Counted from the stretch's first letter, positions 32,556 to 45,259 are shown. The stretch: DNA of 64,000 nt from Pomphorhynchus laevis (GCA_012934845.2 WNNJ02003691.1:62001-126000); one strand, 5' to 3'. Translations and numbers: made by a program. Notes: generated from the sequence alone by a model not told the origin.

Positions 32556-33150
32556 ATGCTCTTTGCTCATGCACTCTCAATTCCTATTCACAGACTACAT
32601 ATTAGAAGATTAGAAGATCTGCCTTTTATACGGGTACTACGAAATTCCTCGAATCGAGTATGTGGTTTAAAACATTTAACCTACAAACAGCGGCTCACAA
32701 ATATCAATATGCAATCACTATCATCACTCCGACGCTCTAACGATCTTGTCCGTGTATGGCAAGTAATGAAATACCATGATGATCTTATAAGGACGCTATT
32801 TAATAGTCGTAATAATTCAAGATTACGCGGTCATCAATTTATGCTGCAACTTAAACCATTAAGAAATAAGAAATGCTTGAATTTCGCAGCTAGAATTATT
32901 CCTGTTTTAAATGATTTGCCTGCTGAAACAGTTAAAGCGGAAAGCAAATGTAAGTTTCGAAAATCTCTTAAGTCGTAGCTTTTGGATTTTGTTCTCTTTC
33001 ATTTGCCTTCATCATTACTGATTTCAAGATTTACTGTGATTTGGTGTTTTCTTTTCCATAATTTTTCTCTTTAATTTGTAATTTGTGAAGGTGTCTATAT
33101 GAACTATGCTCGTTGACATTCTAGTTATAATAATAACAACAATTTTTTGA
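32556..33150 (+). mobile_element. CR1-like LINE, 3' end
   Basis: C-terminal RT tail, 32556-32978: LTYKQRLTNINMQSLSSLRRSNDLV and FAARIIPVLNDLPAETVKAESKCKFRKSL, the wording of CR1-group C-termini (RNFFSxRVxxxWNxLPxxVVxAxSxxxFK). The 3' UTR ends with TTATAATAATAACAAC. A second, 5'-truncated copy of just this UTR lies at 33765-33925, beyond another LINE fragment. Different subfamily from the 48770-53230 element. Confidence 0.75.
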
Positions 33151-33184
33151 TAAGAAAAAATAAATGTAATACAAGTTTTTCTTG

Positions 33185-33760
33185 TCAACCACTGGTCCGG
33201 GTGTCGGGTCGTTAAGGCAGTGTATGAACCAAGCTAGTCCAAACATCACGATCCTGGACGACAGACCATAGTTCTAATTCAGATATCCCAAGGTCTCTCT
33301 CAGATATCTCGAGGTCTCTTTCCAAAGAGTTCAGCCTGAAATACCCACCGAGGAAGGCGATTCATATGCATCCTCAGAACGTGTCTTAGCCACCATAACT
33401 GACTTTCTTCGATGTGGAGAAACAGCGACTTTACTCCGAGTCTATCCCGTATACCGAATTCCTAACCTTATCTCTGAGGCTAAGACAGGGCACACCTCGA
33501 AGGAGCTTTTCTGTCACCTATAGATCTTATCCTTTCAGTCATTTTGCAAAGCTTATAACCATAGGTTAAGATAAAAACGAAGGTTGCGAGGTAAATCGAA
33601 AGTTTCGCTCAAAGACTCAACTCACGTTTCACAATGATAGACCTGTATAAAGAACGCATTGCTGGGTAAGCTAAACAGATCCGCTTCTCAATCTTCCTGA
33701 TGTATCTGTAGTCCCTTTAGAACAATACCCCAAGATACTTGAAGTCCGCAACATCAGGAA
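33185..33760 (-). mobile_element. degraded LINE fragment, same group as 9700-10480
   Basis: The minus-strand translation has the HVEESQLWWLR-type block (complement of TTCTTCGATGTGGAGAAACA) and the conserved LSLRDKV region just before it. It sits between two copies of a CR1 3' UTR and may have inserted there. Decayed. Confidence 0.55.
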
Positions 33761-33925
33761 GAAGTTATTGTTATTTTTCATTTGCCTTCATCATTACTGA
33801 TTTCAAAATTTACTGTATTTTGGTTTACAGTCTATTGTCCTTTATCTTATTTTTCTCTTTAATTTGTAATTTGTGAATGTCTATATGAGCTATGCTCGTT
33901 TACATTCTCGTTATAATAATATCTT

Positions 33926-35084
33926 TTTTATTTATTACAAATAAAATTAAAACACAGAAGATAAATACCGTTACACTTTAATTTCAGATGATTAAATTTA
34001 ATTTACACTTTAAATTTTAGATTAATGATAATAATAGTAAGTCAAATTGACTAGGATATACCTTGAAACCTAGACAAAGTAAATGATTTAAACCTTCAAC
34101 GTTAAACAAAATGACTCTGAACCTCGGGTTTTCCAGGACTTCAGTACTTGACTCTACTATTAATTAGCAGAGTAATTCTATCAATTAGCTACTTAACTTT
34201 ATTAATTATAATTAATATTTTTTTTATTTTAATAATTAATAACGACAGTATAGTTACCCCCAAATAGGTCCGTGATATAATTTAATAATATTAATAATTA
34301 AATTATATTACATTATTATATTAATAATTTAATTATATTACATTATTATATTAATAATTTAATTATATTATTATCTTAATAATTTAGTTATATCAATTTA
34401 ATTATAACTAATAATTATAGTAATAATAATTTTAATTAAAACTCAATGCAAAATTCATTTAAAATTTTAATAAAAACTAGTAAATCACAAATCAATTGAC
34501 TTTCATTATTATGATTTAGTTAAGTGATTTGTCAAAATTAAACGTTTCTAAAATATTTTTGACAGATTAATGCTGACGAGCATTCGAATAAGTATAAATG
34601 CTAATCTCATTTAAAATTTAGCAAAATATACTAAAACTGATTATTAATATCCAATTTTCAAATCATAGTGTGTAGATCCAAGCATTTAAATATATAATCA
34701 AATATTCAATTGTTTACCATTTCCGTTTCAATTCTAGCTAGATCATTCTGAACTTGTTTAATTTGATTGTCCAAAGTTTCAATGTGAATTATCATTTGTT
34801 CCATCTAATAAATTCGATGTTGATTGATCATATTAGCATTACAGTTGACAATTGGCATTTGGTTATTTTAAAATATTATAGACGCTTTAAAACCTAAGAA
34901 ATTGAGATGAAACTCATTCTCACTTAATTAAAAGATTATTAATACACAATCTTTAAAGCAAATGTTAAGTGCTTAAATTTGTAATCAAAAATTCAATTAT
35001 TTACCATTTCCGTTTCATTCTATACTTGTTAAATTCGATATTTCAACAATGACAACAATAGATTCGTTAATCACAACGTTTGAA
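33926..35084. other. AT-rich DNA with small direct repeats
   Basis: TTAATAATTTAATTATATTA is repeated at 34270-34380. A block with TTTACCATTTCCGTTTCA at about 34697-34745 recurs at 34978-35025. No gene seen. Confidence 0.6.
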
Positions 35085-36075
35085 TTATTTTATCTATTAT
35101 TTAAAAGACGATTAGTTATTAATCTATTTATGATAATAATTATTTATCATAATTTATTTATTTAATATAAAGCGATAAAAGACGATTAGTTATTAATCTA
35201 TTTATGATAATATTTGTTTATCTATTTATTTATCATAATCTATTTATTTAATATAAAGCGATAAAAGACGATTAGTTATTAATCTATTTATGATAATAAT
35301 TATTTATTTATCATAATCAATTTATTTTATATAAAGCGATAAAAGACGATTAGTTATTAATCTATTAATGATAATATTTATTTATCAATTTATTTATCAT
35401 AATCTATTTATGATAATATTTATTTTTCTATTTATTTATCATAATCTATTTATGTAATATAAAGCGATAAAAGACGATTAGTTATTAATCTATTTTTGAT
35501 AATATTTATTTATTTATCAATTTATTTATCATAATCTATTTATTTAATATAAAGCGATAAAATACGATTAGTTATTTATCTATTTATGATAATATTTATT
35601 TATCATAATTTATTTTTTAATATAAAGCGATAAAAGACGATTACTTATTAATCTATTTATGATAATATTTATTTATCTATTTATTTATCATAATCTATTT
35701 ATTTAATATAAAGCGATAAAAGACGATTACTTATTAATCTATTTATGATAATATTTATTTATCATAATCTATGTATTTAATATAAAGCGATAAAAGACGA
35801 TTAGTTATTAATCTATTTATAATAATATTTGTTTATCAATTTATTTATCATAATCTATTTATGTAATATAAAGCGATAAAAGACGATTAGTTATTTATAT
35901 ATTCATGATAATATTTATTTATATATTTATTTATCATAATCTATTTATGTAATATAAAGCGATAAAAGACGATTACTTATTAATCTTTTTATGATAATAT
36001 TTATTTATCATAATCTATTTATTTAATATAAAGCGATAAAAGACAATAAGTCATTAATCTATTTATGATATACCT
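35085..36075. repeat. minisatellite, about 12 units of 70-115 bp
   Basis: Each unit contains AAAGCGATAAAAGACGATTA followed by GTTATTAATCTATTTATGAT and a variable run of TTTATTTATC. Unit length varies through the number of TTTATTTATC modules, a higher-order structure. No coding content. Confidence 0.93.
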
Positions 36076-36955
36076 CAATTGTATTCAACAATTATTTTAT
36101 ACCTGAATGTTAATTAATTTTCTATATATGTAAATATACATATTTCATATTCCATAGTATATTATTTATCAATCAAATTAATTTTTAGATAAACATCAGA
36201 GAATTTAGGAAATCAAATTAATCTTCTAATAATTATTTTTTAAACGCATTGTCAAAATATAAAAATGGCAATATCACATCATTATTTTGGTTTAAACAAT
36301 AGTTTAATCGCATTGCTGATTACTCATTGAGCTTCAAGAAAATTGCCCTAAATATAACAAAACATTCAAATGCTGAGTTTTTCAGCCACCATTGATGTGT
36401 TCTTCAGGTGCAAAAATAGATAAATTCATTCAGAATTTTTAAATTTAATACAAGCGAAACAAATTATCTAAGATTATCTAAGCAAAATCAAATCTAAGCA
36501 AAATTAACAAGATTATCTAAGCAAAATCAATTAGTCACTAAAAGTCATTTTAAATGCTTGCCAAATGAGATAAATGCTTGACATTGCAAGAATATTTTTG
36601 AATATGTATCAATATTTTATTATTTAAAAAGTGCGTTTCTACTATGATCAAATTGGATCCAAGGAATAAACTTTGAATGTTTCACACGAGAAGGGTGCAC
36701 TGAATAATAATTTTTGATCCATCATCAGTATCTACGAAAACTACGAGGAACGAAATAAAATCAAGTTTTAATTTGCTAAAGTGATTATTAAATATAAACT
36801 AATGTTTGTCTCAACAAGTAAACGGATAGAATTCCAGTTTTCGAAAAAAGGAACGTAAATATATTCAATATTTTAATATTTACAATTAATTTAAAATTTA
36901 TTAAAATTCATGTGGAATAAAACCTTATGATTTAATTTAGTATTTAATTTCTGAA
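36076..36955. other. no recognised feature
   Basis: AT-rich DNA, no gene, no clear repeat. Confidence 0.45.
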
Positions 36956-36959
36956 ATTT

Positions 36960-37008
36960 TTGAATTTATGAATAGCGGTATCTCCTGATAATCTATAATC
37001 CTTATTTG
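36960..37008 (+). repeat. fragment of PLE 3' UTR
   Basis: AGCGGTATCTCCTGATAATC and ATAATCCTTATTTGGTA match AGCAGTTTCTCCTGATGACT and following at 3184-3225. Decayed remnant directly upstream of the LINE at 37010. Confidence 0.55.
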
Positions 37009-37144
37009 GTATGAAATACATTTGGGATGAAATAACATACAATAAATAACATACAATTGGCGATACAATTATTCCGAATCGACGAGGGAACGAGCCAGGA
37101 ACTTACAGAGTATCGACAACAACTAGTACAACAGGCAATATTCA

Positions 37145-37570
37145 ATGCCTCGCGCAAACCCGAGCGGTTCCGGGACGCATTGTTGCCCATGCAATGGCCC
37201 GAACGCAGTCTGCAAAAATTGTATGTGTGTCAAAGCAGGGAAGCTCTGTCTAAACTGCCTTCCTGGGTCGAAATGTACAAATCGAAATGTTTCATTGGCA
37301 CAGGACAATAACCTTCCGTCAGATTTATCTGATTTGTCAATGCCATCCTTGAACGAAGACTCACAAAGCACACATATTGCGTACGTCAGTTTGGAAATCA
37401 AATGTACTCAAGTTGGATGTCCACTGCACACTAATGTCAGAGTTCCCAAACAAATAAACATAATTTTTTTGCAGGACTTTTTCTGCGGATCCTGTGCGGC
37501 ATTTCACATTAATAAATTACGTGTTGACCTTGATGCCACTAAAACAATCTTTGAACTCTCTCGTCTCTGA
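37145..37570 (+). CDS. LINE ORF1 start, Cys-rich (CXC-like) protein
   Basis: 141 codons. MPRANPSGSGTHCCPCNG begins a cluster of about 12 cysteines in 50 residues, similar to the 44689 protein (MPRGKPADMPRCCTCNGQ). Followed by a second Cys/His group. Probably the nucleic-acid-binding N-terminus of the LINE at 37010-40110. ATG 37145 chosen because the Met-Pro-Arg start is shared with the other element. Confidence 0.65.
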   Translation: MPRANPSGSGTHCCPCNGPNAVCKNCMCVKAGKLCLNCLPGSKCTNRNVSLAQDNNLPSDLSDLSMPSLNEDSQSTHIAYVSLEIKCTQVGCPLHTNVRVPKQINIIFLQDFFCGSCAAFHINKLRVDLDATKTIFELSRL

Positions 37571-38948
37571 GGTAAATGAAATGAAACACATGCAAGCCAT
37601 ATCTACACCTGCTAGTGTTCAGCAATTGACATCTAATATAACCTCCCATATCCCACTTAAACAAACGTTCGCCAGTATGATTAGAAAAGAGGTATCACGC
37701 ACTGTTCTAGCAGCCTCAATGCTACGAGAATTGACTCTACTCCTTTAAAACTGGCGCAAACGTTTAGTAGGGATTCACAGAGATTTTCAAACGTTATTAT
37801 TCGTGGTCTTATGCAGTCGGGTGATGATCTTCGATTAGTTAAGGAAATTTGCTCTTTGCTAAGCGTGCAGTTACCTTCTGATAACAAGGTAAAACTACGG
37901 CGTTTCTCAGCAAAACGAGTTGATACACCACCGTGGCTCTTAATGACTGTCGACGAGTCCACCGCTATACAGCTGCTTTCAAGATCTCACTTATTGAAAG
38001 ATTCGACGAATTTCCATGATGTTTTTGTGAATGCAGGCTTGTCCCTCCCAGAACGTGAGATTCAAAGATCGTTACGGGAAGAACTTCATCAGAAGCGTGT
38101 TGAAAATCCTAACATTGTTTATCGCATTCGAGATTGTCGCGTAGTGCCAAGTTATTCCAAAAAAGCTACCGATGAGAATAAATCTGGGGCTGAAGAGATA
38201 TCTATATGACTAGCCCAAGATAGTATTCGAACACTCTTCCAGTCCAATAAGTCAAATTTATTCCGATTAATTATATTTAATGTCGAGGAACTAAACTATT
38301 TAATATCAGCGGGTATAGTTTCCTTGTTTTCTTTGTTTGATTTAATAGTTTTTACTGAAACTCTTTCAACTCAATTGGTGTCCTTATCTAACTATTACAC
38401 TTTTAATATTCCAGCATCGTTGGGTAACCGTGGTCGACCCTTCGGTGGCGTGTCCCTTGCTGTTAGTCCAAGCTTTACAAACTGGGAAGGTAAAAAGTCA
38501 TCTAACGTAATATGTATAGATTCATGTGGTATTATTTTAATAGGTAACTATTTTAACCCATTGATGCCGGCTTGTGATATCATCGATGAAGTTTCGCCTT
38601 TTTAAGTGATTTATCTTCTGAACAGTTCATAATCGTTGAGGGGGATTTTAATGCACGTTTCATGAACCCTGTCCCATCTAAACTTAAGCAACTGTTATAC
38701 TTTTTCAGTGAGTTTGGTCTTGAGCTGCACGTACCCGTATAAGGATGGACTTATGAGTCTTACAATGGGCGAAGTTGGTTCGATTTAATATTTACAAATG
38801 TTAGCTTCAAAAAGGTTAAACTGGAGATTGCATCCGAATGGGCTTCACTCCGCAAACAAACCTGTATCTTTTATTCTAGAAAATCATATTAACACGCCAA
38901 TAGAGAAATCCTTGCCTTCACAAATTAGCAGAACACTTTGTTTCAGGA

Positions 38949-38976
38949 ATTTGAATCCTGAAAACAGGATTCAAAT
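38949..38976. repeat. short-spacer palindrome
   Basis: Perfect 12-bp arms (ATTTGAATCCTG, 38949-38960; complement 38965-38976) with an AAAA spacer, at the site where the LINE's RT N-terminal part is missing. Confidence 0.9.
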
Positions 38977-39061
38977 GTGTTGTAGGCGTCTCTCCAAGTA
39001 AGTCTCTCTGTCGACTTACTTTATCAGACACAATAACTGCTAGCCGCGGTGTGATGTAGGG

Positions 39062-39842
39062 ATATCCGCTCAGCCCTATCCTTTTTTCTGTTTATATTCA
39101 TGATTTGCCGTCTCATATAAGAAACGAATGTCAAACATCAAGTTCTGTTCTTTACACTGATGACTTAGTTATTCTAACGAAAAATCTGGAATCGGCTCAA
39201 AACGTAACCACTGCTCTAGATAACTACTGTTCAAATAATCTAATTGAAGTGAATATCGATATAACAAAGGTAGTAAAGTTTCGTAAAGGTGGCAGATTGT
39301 GCTCACATGACAAGATTAGTTTAAACAGCAGGAATGTAGAGTTCAGTAATCAATACACGTACTTGGGGTTGCTATTGACGAGTAGGTGGTCTTTATGGCT
39401 TCATATCGAAAACAAATGTGCGAAAATCGTCATAGCCACTTTGCGAGTTGAATGTTTAGGTAAGCTTTCCTTTAGTGGTGCTCTTCGGTATTTTCATGTC
39501 ATGCTTCTACTGATTTTGTCGTGCGTGCTTTCCGCGATCTGGGCAGACCTCACGACCGCTAATTTTGCGCACATCGACAAATGTATAGGCAGATTCATTA
39601 AGCGTGTTGTAGGCATCTCTCCAAAGTGCTCGACCACTGCGGTTTATGTTTTATCTAAAGTCGATTTATGTACGGAGTATTTACGAAATATGATCGGAGC
39701 CCAAAATACGGTACGTTATATTCAAAATAAAAAAGACTTCACAGATAAAGTTTGCAAGCTAGATCATCAACTGTACACTTCACCAGTTAATACACAAACG
39801 AGTTGGCAGTATCCGTGTGCTTCTAAACGCTTCCTCCTTTAG
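39062..39842 (+). pseudogene. APE-type LINE, RT catalytic part
   Basis: Open from about 39062 to 39842. It has the palm YTDDLVILTKNLESA (motif C with Thr in place of Ala), the thumb motif YTYLGLLLTSRWSLW, and a C-terminal region with CIGRFIKRVVGISPKCS. The part carrying motif A is absent, so it is non-functional. Confidence 0.7.
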
Positions 39843-40110
39843 ATGGTTTCTTTACACGGATATCACGACAAGTTTTGTCGCACTCGCATACCCATCCATA
39901 AACGTGGAGTTTCGTGTGTATGTTTTTTCTATGTTGATAGATGTGAGCCTTTATTCCACGTATTTAAGTGCCCGGTGTTAGCGTAAAAATCTTTGAAGGA
40001 GATCGATGGGTTAAGTTACGCCTAACTTGATAAACCTGCTAAATTTCTTTTTGCCTGCTGGGGACTAGCGGTGGACTATCAAATACTGATATTATTTCAA
40101 ATAAAGTCGT

Positions 40111-42270
40111 TGCACAATGTTTTATTTAATTTCTTTCATTTGACCAAGTCGAAAGACGAAGTGCCCTAATAAATTTCCTCTACATTATTGTGATTTAAAT
40201 TGAATTACTGATTTAATAACCTCTAGTGATTCGGAACTTAAGCCATTGTTTGGTAGATAAACAATATTTTTGTTAGATTTAATAAATCTGTGTCTAACTC
40301 CCCTCAGATTTAACAATTCCAATCCGTACATACTCAGATGTTCTCATTTAAATTTAACATAGAAATATTTATATATTCATAATGCTTATATATTCTATGT
40401 TCTCTTTTGCAAGTTATTAGTTTCTTTGTTACAAAGTAATTAAAAATATAATTTATAAGAGATTGGTTGGAAGTGTTAACATTTTGTTCTGAGCTGCCGA
40501 GAATCTAGTTTCTACTTCTAGCTCTTTATTTAGCTTAATATATAATTTTGACTCCTCCTCTGCATTTAATGTGTTTGCCCTTTTCTTATTACCTTTTCTT
40601 ATTAATTTTATTATGGGATAATTCCACTGGAAAGAAATTCAAGGTGTTACTACTGTCATACTTGATTTTATTAGTGTTAGATTTCCCGGATATACTTAAG
40701 CCCAGGGACTACGCAACTCTTAATGATACTTTTTAATGTATAATTACAGTAATTATTTTTCATTAAAATATATTTTTACATATGACGTTTTTATACAGAG
40801 TTATTCAAAATTTGCGAAAATTATATCAAAATTATTTTCAAGTTAAAAATTCGAATTTAGCAGCTGGAGGAAAAAAGGTTTTTTGAAATAAATTACTTCG
40901 ATGCCTACTACCCCCATCTTTAGGAATAATGTTTTTACGGACAGTTGTGAAGTGTTCTTGATGACTCATTGAAGAAATCTAATGTGCTTACATTAGCTTT
41001 TAATTTATATCAGTTAGCATTTAAAGACATTAGAATAATTCTAAAATTTTGAGATAAATTATTACTTACTCGAAAAAATAACTTATTTCTTACACAAAAA
41101 TATAAATATTTTATATCTTTGCTTCATTGATTTTATTCGCTATCAAATTCTAATATTAAAGGCCACATATTTTGTCTATAGCTAATGTTGGAATAATGAG
41201 CATAACTGTTAGGTTTCGACAACTGTTCCTCAATCTAACATAGAAGTTGCCCAAAGAACGATCTAAGCTTAAAATTGCATAGAATATAAAAGCTAACTAT
41301 TTTTTCACCACTTTTTGATAAAGCACCATTCGTTGTAAATCGTTTCTAAAGCGAACACACCAACTATATCATTGTCATAAATAACAGAGTTCAGAAGTTG
41401 AAGAGTTTGCTTATAATCAGTTTCACTTAGTGATAGCCACATGTATCTTATGCAAACCACAGATAACGCTACGAAACTGAAAGAACATCCTCATCTTTCA
41501 TGGAAGATATGAATTATAGTGAAATAAGAGTTACAGAGATGGAAGAGGAACGTCCCCGATGAACTCTCATACGCTAGGTATGCTAAACTATTTTCAGTTG
41601 ACCATAAATAATCTCAAAACCAAAACCAATTTGCTAATCCTATACCCAGAGAAAATTTCTTGATAAAAATTTCATTTTCCAGCGAAGACCAAAATGTGCA
41701 TGGTTAAATTTCCGTAAGGAATGGATTCATAAATTCACTAAAAATATGGTGCTTTTTAAATTTATAAAAAAGATTTCCTCGGGTTTAAATTTGTCACCTA
41801 AGGTATATGGGCTGCTAACGAGTATTCCCAATTATGTTAGTGTGGTAGAAATTAAAACCCTTTGTAATGAGTTTGGCTGTGAATTAGTATGAGATGTAAA
41901 GAGAAAGGTTTTGAATACTTTTCTATAGTAATAAAGGGTGAAGATCAAAAGCTACGAATTGGCTGTGAATTAGTACGTGTAAAGAGAAAGGTTTTGGATA
42001 ATTGTCTATAGTAATAAAGGGCGAAAATCAAAAGCTACAGTTATTCAAGCAGACGAGACATGGATTAAGCGATCAGGAATTGAAATTTATTTTTATCAAT
42101 GATGAGTATTCAGGATGGACTACCCACACTGTTTTAACTGATAACACTTAAGGCATTTCTCTTCAGTATGTGATAAGAAAGCTGTGTGTACACTGTGCCA
42201 AGGAACATACTTCAATAAGCTGCCACTCAAAAGTTACCAGAAATGTGGAAATTGTGGAGGGTTGCTAAGA
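40111..42270. other. AT-rich DNA; one tandem duplication
   Basis: No gene recognised. An 80-bp block (GGCTGTGAATTAGTA ... AAAGCTAC) is tandemly duplicated at about 41874-41954 and 41958-42036. The 62-codon frame at 40548 is hydrophobic but has no supporting context. Confidence 0.5.
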
Positions 42271-42645
42271 GTTGTTAATATTTATCAACTCCGCCTTCTC
42301 GTCACTTTTCGACTCATCGCTGTCGGTTTCCAATCGTTCATCAACCTCCCTTTCTTAGACGACACTCGCCCCACCTCTCTCTATCGCTGCTTTCCCGTTA
42401 TTCCCTTTTACTCCACATTCCCAATTACTCTAACACTTACGGTCTCCGATCCTTCTCGTCGCCTCCCCTTGCCTGGAATCAGCTCCCTCTCGACGTCCGC
42501 TGCGCTCCCTCATTTATCACATTCAAATACCTCCTCCGTTCCCACCTTCTCGACGCATGACTTAGATTTTTGTTTCTTGTTGTTGTGGTCATGTAAGCGT
42601 GCACCGGAACGCCTTTGCCACCAAAAAATAAATCCTTATTTAACC
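42271..42645 (+). mobile_element. CR1-type LINE, 3' end fragment
   Basis: Translation contains YGLRSFSSPPLAWNQLPLDV and RCAPSFITFKYLLRSHLLDA, the standard CR1/L2-group C-terminus. The 3' UTR CATGTAAGCGTGCACCGG ... TTTGCCACC, then AATAAAT, matches that of the minus-strand copy near 48780-48830. 5'-truncated. Confidence 0.75.
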
Positions 42646-42781
42646 ATAAACTCTTATAAACTTTCGACAAACAGCTAGAATGGAATCACCATTACTATGC
42701 TTTTATCAATCTTTTCGATATTGCCAATATACCAAGTAGAAGATTCTCATCAAAATTCTAAGTTACATGCTCTAAAGATCT

Positions 42782-42811
42782 GCATCCTATTTCGATTCAG
42801 AAATAGGATGC
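42782..42811. repeat. short-spacer palindrome
   Basis: Perfect 12-bp arms (GCATCCTATTTC and complement), 6-nt spacer GATTCA. Confidence 0.9.
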
Positions 42812-42829
42812 CGCTCTCCTGGGGGAGTG

Positions 42830-43449
42830 GCAAATATCAAAAGATGATAAAACAATTTCAATTATTTTTTAATGAAGATGCATTATTCATACCCAAACAC
42901 AACAAAAGTATCGAGATGTATCATATATATTTTATGTAAATATTTTGAGCAATATACTCTGATATTGGTTATGAAATTTAAAAATTATTTTTTTAAACAA
43001 TACTTCCAAATATTTTTTAAAAAATGTAAAATTGAATATCGTCAAATATTTAAGAGCATGGCTGATCAAATTATAGTATGTTATATAGCATAAAAATTAG
43101 TTAATAATAGCAATACAAAAGTTTGTATTTGTGCTTAAAAATGTTGAGATTTTTTCATTTTAATTTACTTTTTTGACGAAAAATAAAAAAGAAACAAATT
43201 TTTCTGTGAATATGCATTAGTTAAAGCTCAAACTTACCAGTCATGTCAAGATGTACAATTAGTATTTTATGTGATTTTTTTAACAACAACGCTCTTATAT
43301 TTAAGATTTAATTTAATTTTTAATTTTTTTCAAAAAAAATTAAAATGTTTTTTTAATACTCAACTTGGTTTCTACAAAATAAAATTGACATAGTCGATAC
43401 GCATATTTATACTGCTTAAAATAAGCCAAAAGATTTTTTATTTGCGTGG
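42830..43449. other. no recognised feature
   Basis: AT-rich DNA without coding motifs. Confidence 0.45.
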
Positions 43450-43915
43450 GAGAACAAAACCGACAAGCCCCCATTTAACTTTTATGTTATGCAATATGCC
43501 GATGAAATTCTCATCTATGTTCACGCACTGCATATCGTATTCATGATCTTAGTGTTTCTGCTTCCAACTGTCTTGCCTCAATTTTCAATCATCTTTCTTC
43601 CCTTCGCCTTTATCTGAATCCTGATAAATTTAAAATTATGTGGATCCTACCTCGACAATTTGGCTTAGAACCTCCCTCCGTATCATTAAATTCTACAATT
43701 CTTCCTATTATTGACAATCTCGTTTTCCTAGGCTTCGATTTCGACAACCGACTTTCATTTAAACCTTTCGTTGGAGATAAAGTACGCTCATCTATCCTGA
43801 TTCTCCACAACCTCCGTCAAATTCGTAGGTTGATCGATTTCCCTTCATGTATTACTCTCATATCTTCTCTCCTTTTCTCAAGACTTGATTGCTGTCTTAG
43901 GATATTTTCCTAAAA
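43450..43915 (+). mobile_element. CR1-type LINE, RT fragment
   Basis: Matches the complement of 49330-49740 closely: MQYADEILIY (YADD to YADE), then the LNPNKSK-type region with LPPSVSLNSTILPI. It ends at TCAAGACTTGATTGCTG near 43890. Opposite orientation to the 48770-53230 copy. Several frame breaks. Confidence 0.75.
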
Positions 43916-43944
43916 AATATATTGTCTTAGTATATTTTCCTAAG

Positions 43945-44390
43945 AAAATATATTAAGAATTGCAACAATATGTAATGATATTGGCTTCCTTCAAAATCAT
44001 TTAAATAATTTAATAGATACATATTCTAATCTAAGTTACTATAAAAATAAAATCAAATATAAAATAGTAAAATATATAAATCAACAAAATATTATAAAAA
44101 ATAAATTAAAACTCATTAGCGGTAAATATTTATGAATGGAAAATAGAAAATGGATTATAATTTATAATAAATTTAATATATTATATCTTAAAAATATTAT
44201 CAATATATTATACTATTAAATTGAACACGCTATTCCTAATTAAACATTATGTTTCTTCATCTGGTAGTAAAATTGAGCTAAAATTGTTATAGTTGATATA
44301 TTCGACTTCGATGATTTATATAATAAAAAATCGATGTGCCTATAACTGAAAAATTTGAGAAAAAAAGTTTTCATCTCATATTAATACTAT
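43945..44390 (+). mobile_element. Penelope-like element, 3' fragment
   Basis: 43950-44160 encodes RIATICNDIGFLQNHLNNLI and KIVKYINQ, the C-terminus of the PLE RT. It is followed, after an AT-rich stretch, by a block at 44217-44390 (ATTCGACTTCGATGATTTAT) that recurs at 48546-48712 and 54653-54815 in the 3' regions of other copies. The hammerhead palindrome and pseudoknot region are deleted here. Confidence 0.75.
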
Positions 44391-44688
44391 TAATATATAG
44401 TTTAAACTATCCTGTTATCCCTATTAACTACTTACAATAAAATAACATACAATCTAAAGTAAATACATAAATACAGTAATCTAAAGAAAATACAATACAA
44501 AATCAACTCAACGATATTGGGCAACGATCAGCAAACATCAACGATACAAGATTAAGTCCCTATTAAACTAATAAGGACTTGTTCTGTACCACTCGATTAC
44601 CAAATCTAATTACAATAAAACTTACAATTACAACATAATCCAACGATAAACACAACGAGAAATATCAGTTTATAGAAAAACACAACAC

Positions 44689-45090
44689 ATGCCTCGGGGA
44701 AAGCCTGCTGATATGCCCAGATGCTGTACATGCAATGGCCAAGCGGCACGCTGCAAGGGGTGTAAATGCGCAAGGTCTGGAAAATCGTGTATGGACTGCC
44801 TTGCTAGGAACTGCTCAAATCGACTAGAAGTACCTACACTAGAGGGCGATAATGTCCTGATTTTCACAGAGTCTGCCGACGTTCCAACCAAAAAGGCTCT
44901 CCAAATGGATGAAGTGTACGATGAGGTAATTCTATGGAAACCTAATCTGTTTCGATTGCCACGTTGTTCTGAATCGAAAATCTTCATCGCTGAACTTACT
45001 CGAATATATGAGGGAGCATCATCAAACACGGATTCACTCATACGTGCAATATCACTTTGTCAATTAGTTCTACAACGTAGAACTAATTGA
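44689..45090 (+). CDS. RLE-type LINE, Cys-rich N-terminal part
   Basis: 133 codons beginning MPRGKPADMPRCCTCNGQ, then RCKGCKCARSGKSCMDC and ARNCSNR: a compact CXC-like cysteine cluster, presumably DNA-binding. The stop at 45088-45090 lies in the right arm of a 15-bp palindrome (45059-45091), so it may have been created by that rearrangement. The protein probably continued into the RT. Confidence 0.7.
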   Translation: MPRGKPADMPRCCTCNGQAARCKGCKCARSGKSCMDCLARNCSNRLEVPTLEGDNVLIFTESADVPTKKALQMDEVYDEVILWKPNLFRLPRCSESKIFIAELTRIYEGASSNTDSLIRAISLCQLVLQRRTN

Positions 45091-45091
45091 C
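45059..45091. repeat. short-spacer palindrome at an ORF end
   Basis: Perfect 15-bp arms (45059-45073 and 45077-45091), spacer AAC. The right arm supplies the stop codon of the N-terminal frame. Confidence 0.93.
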
Positions 45092-45259
45092 GTCTCGCAA
45101 GACGTCTCGCTAGCTGGTCCTCTGGAGACATCTCATCTCTACTAAACGAAACTAGATATCTCCAGCGCCTTGACGTAAAAAAAATCACACAACAATATAA
45201 CCAACGATACAACGAAACTATTTCGGAAGTTTGTTCTCAATGGTAAGATAACGGCAGCG

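Larger units (their letters stand above)
37010..40110 (+). mobile_element. APE-type LINE with Cys-rich N-terminus, decayed
   Basis: ORF1 region 37145-38209: a Cys cluster (CNGPNAVCKNCMCVKAGKLC, then CLPGSKCTNRN) and a second zinc-finger-like part (CTQVGCPLH...FFCGSC), then a segment with LPSDNKVKLRRFSAKR like CR1-group ORF1. ORF2: endonuclease pieces (38270-38800, with EGDFNARF) and an RT from 39062 with VLYTDDLVILTKN (YADD changed to YTDD), KFRKGGRL and YTYLGLLL. The RT N-terminal part (fingers and motif A) is missing between about 38900 and 39050. The 3' end is near AATAAAGTCG at 40101. Confidence 0.75.

Noticed and set aside
35085-36075. CRISPR array
   Set aside because: Units differ in length through internal modules, spacers are not unique, and the context is eukaryotic.
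40548-40736. 62-codon hydrophobic frame as a membrane peptide
   Set aside because: T-rich sequence gives Leu/Ile/Phe runs by chance; no neighbouring gene structure.
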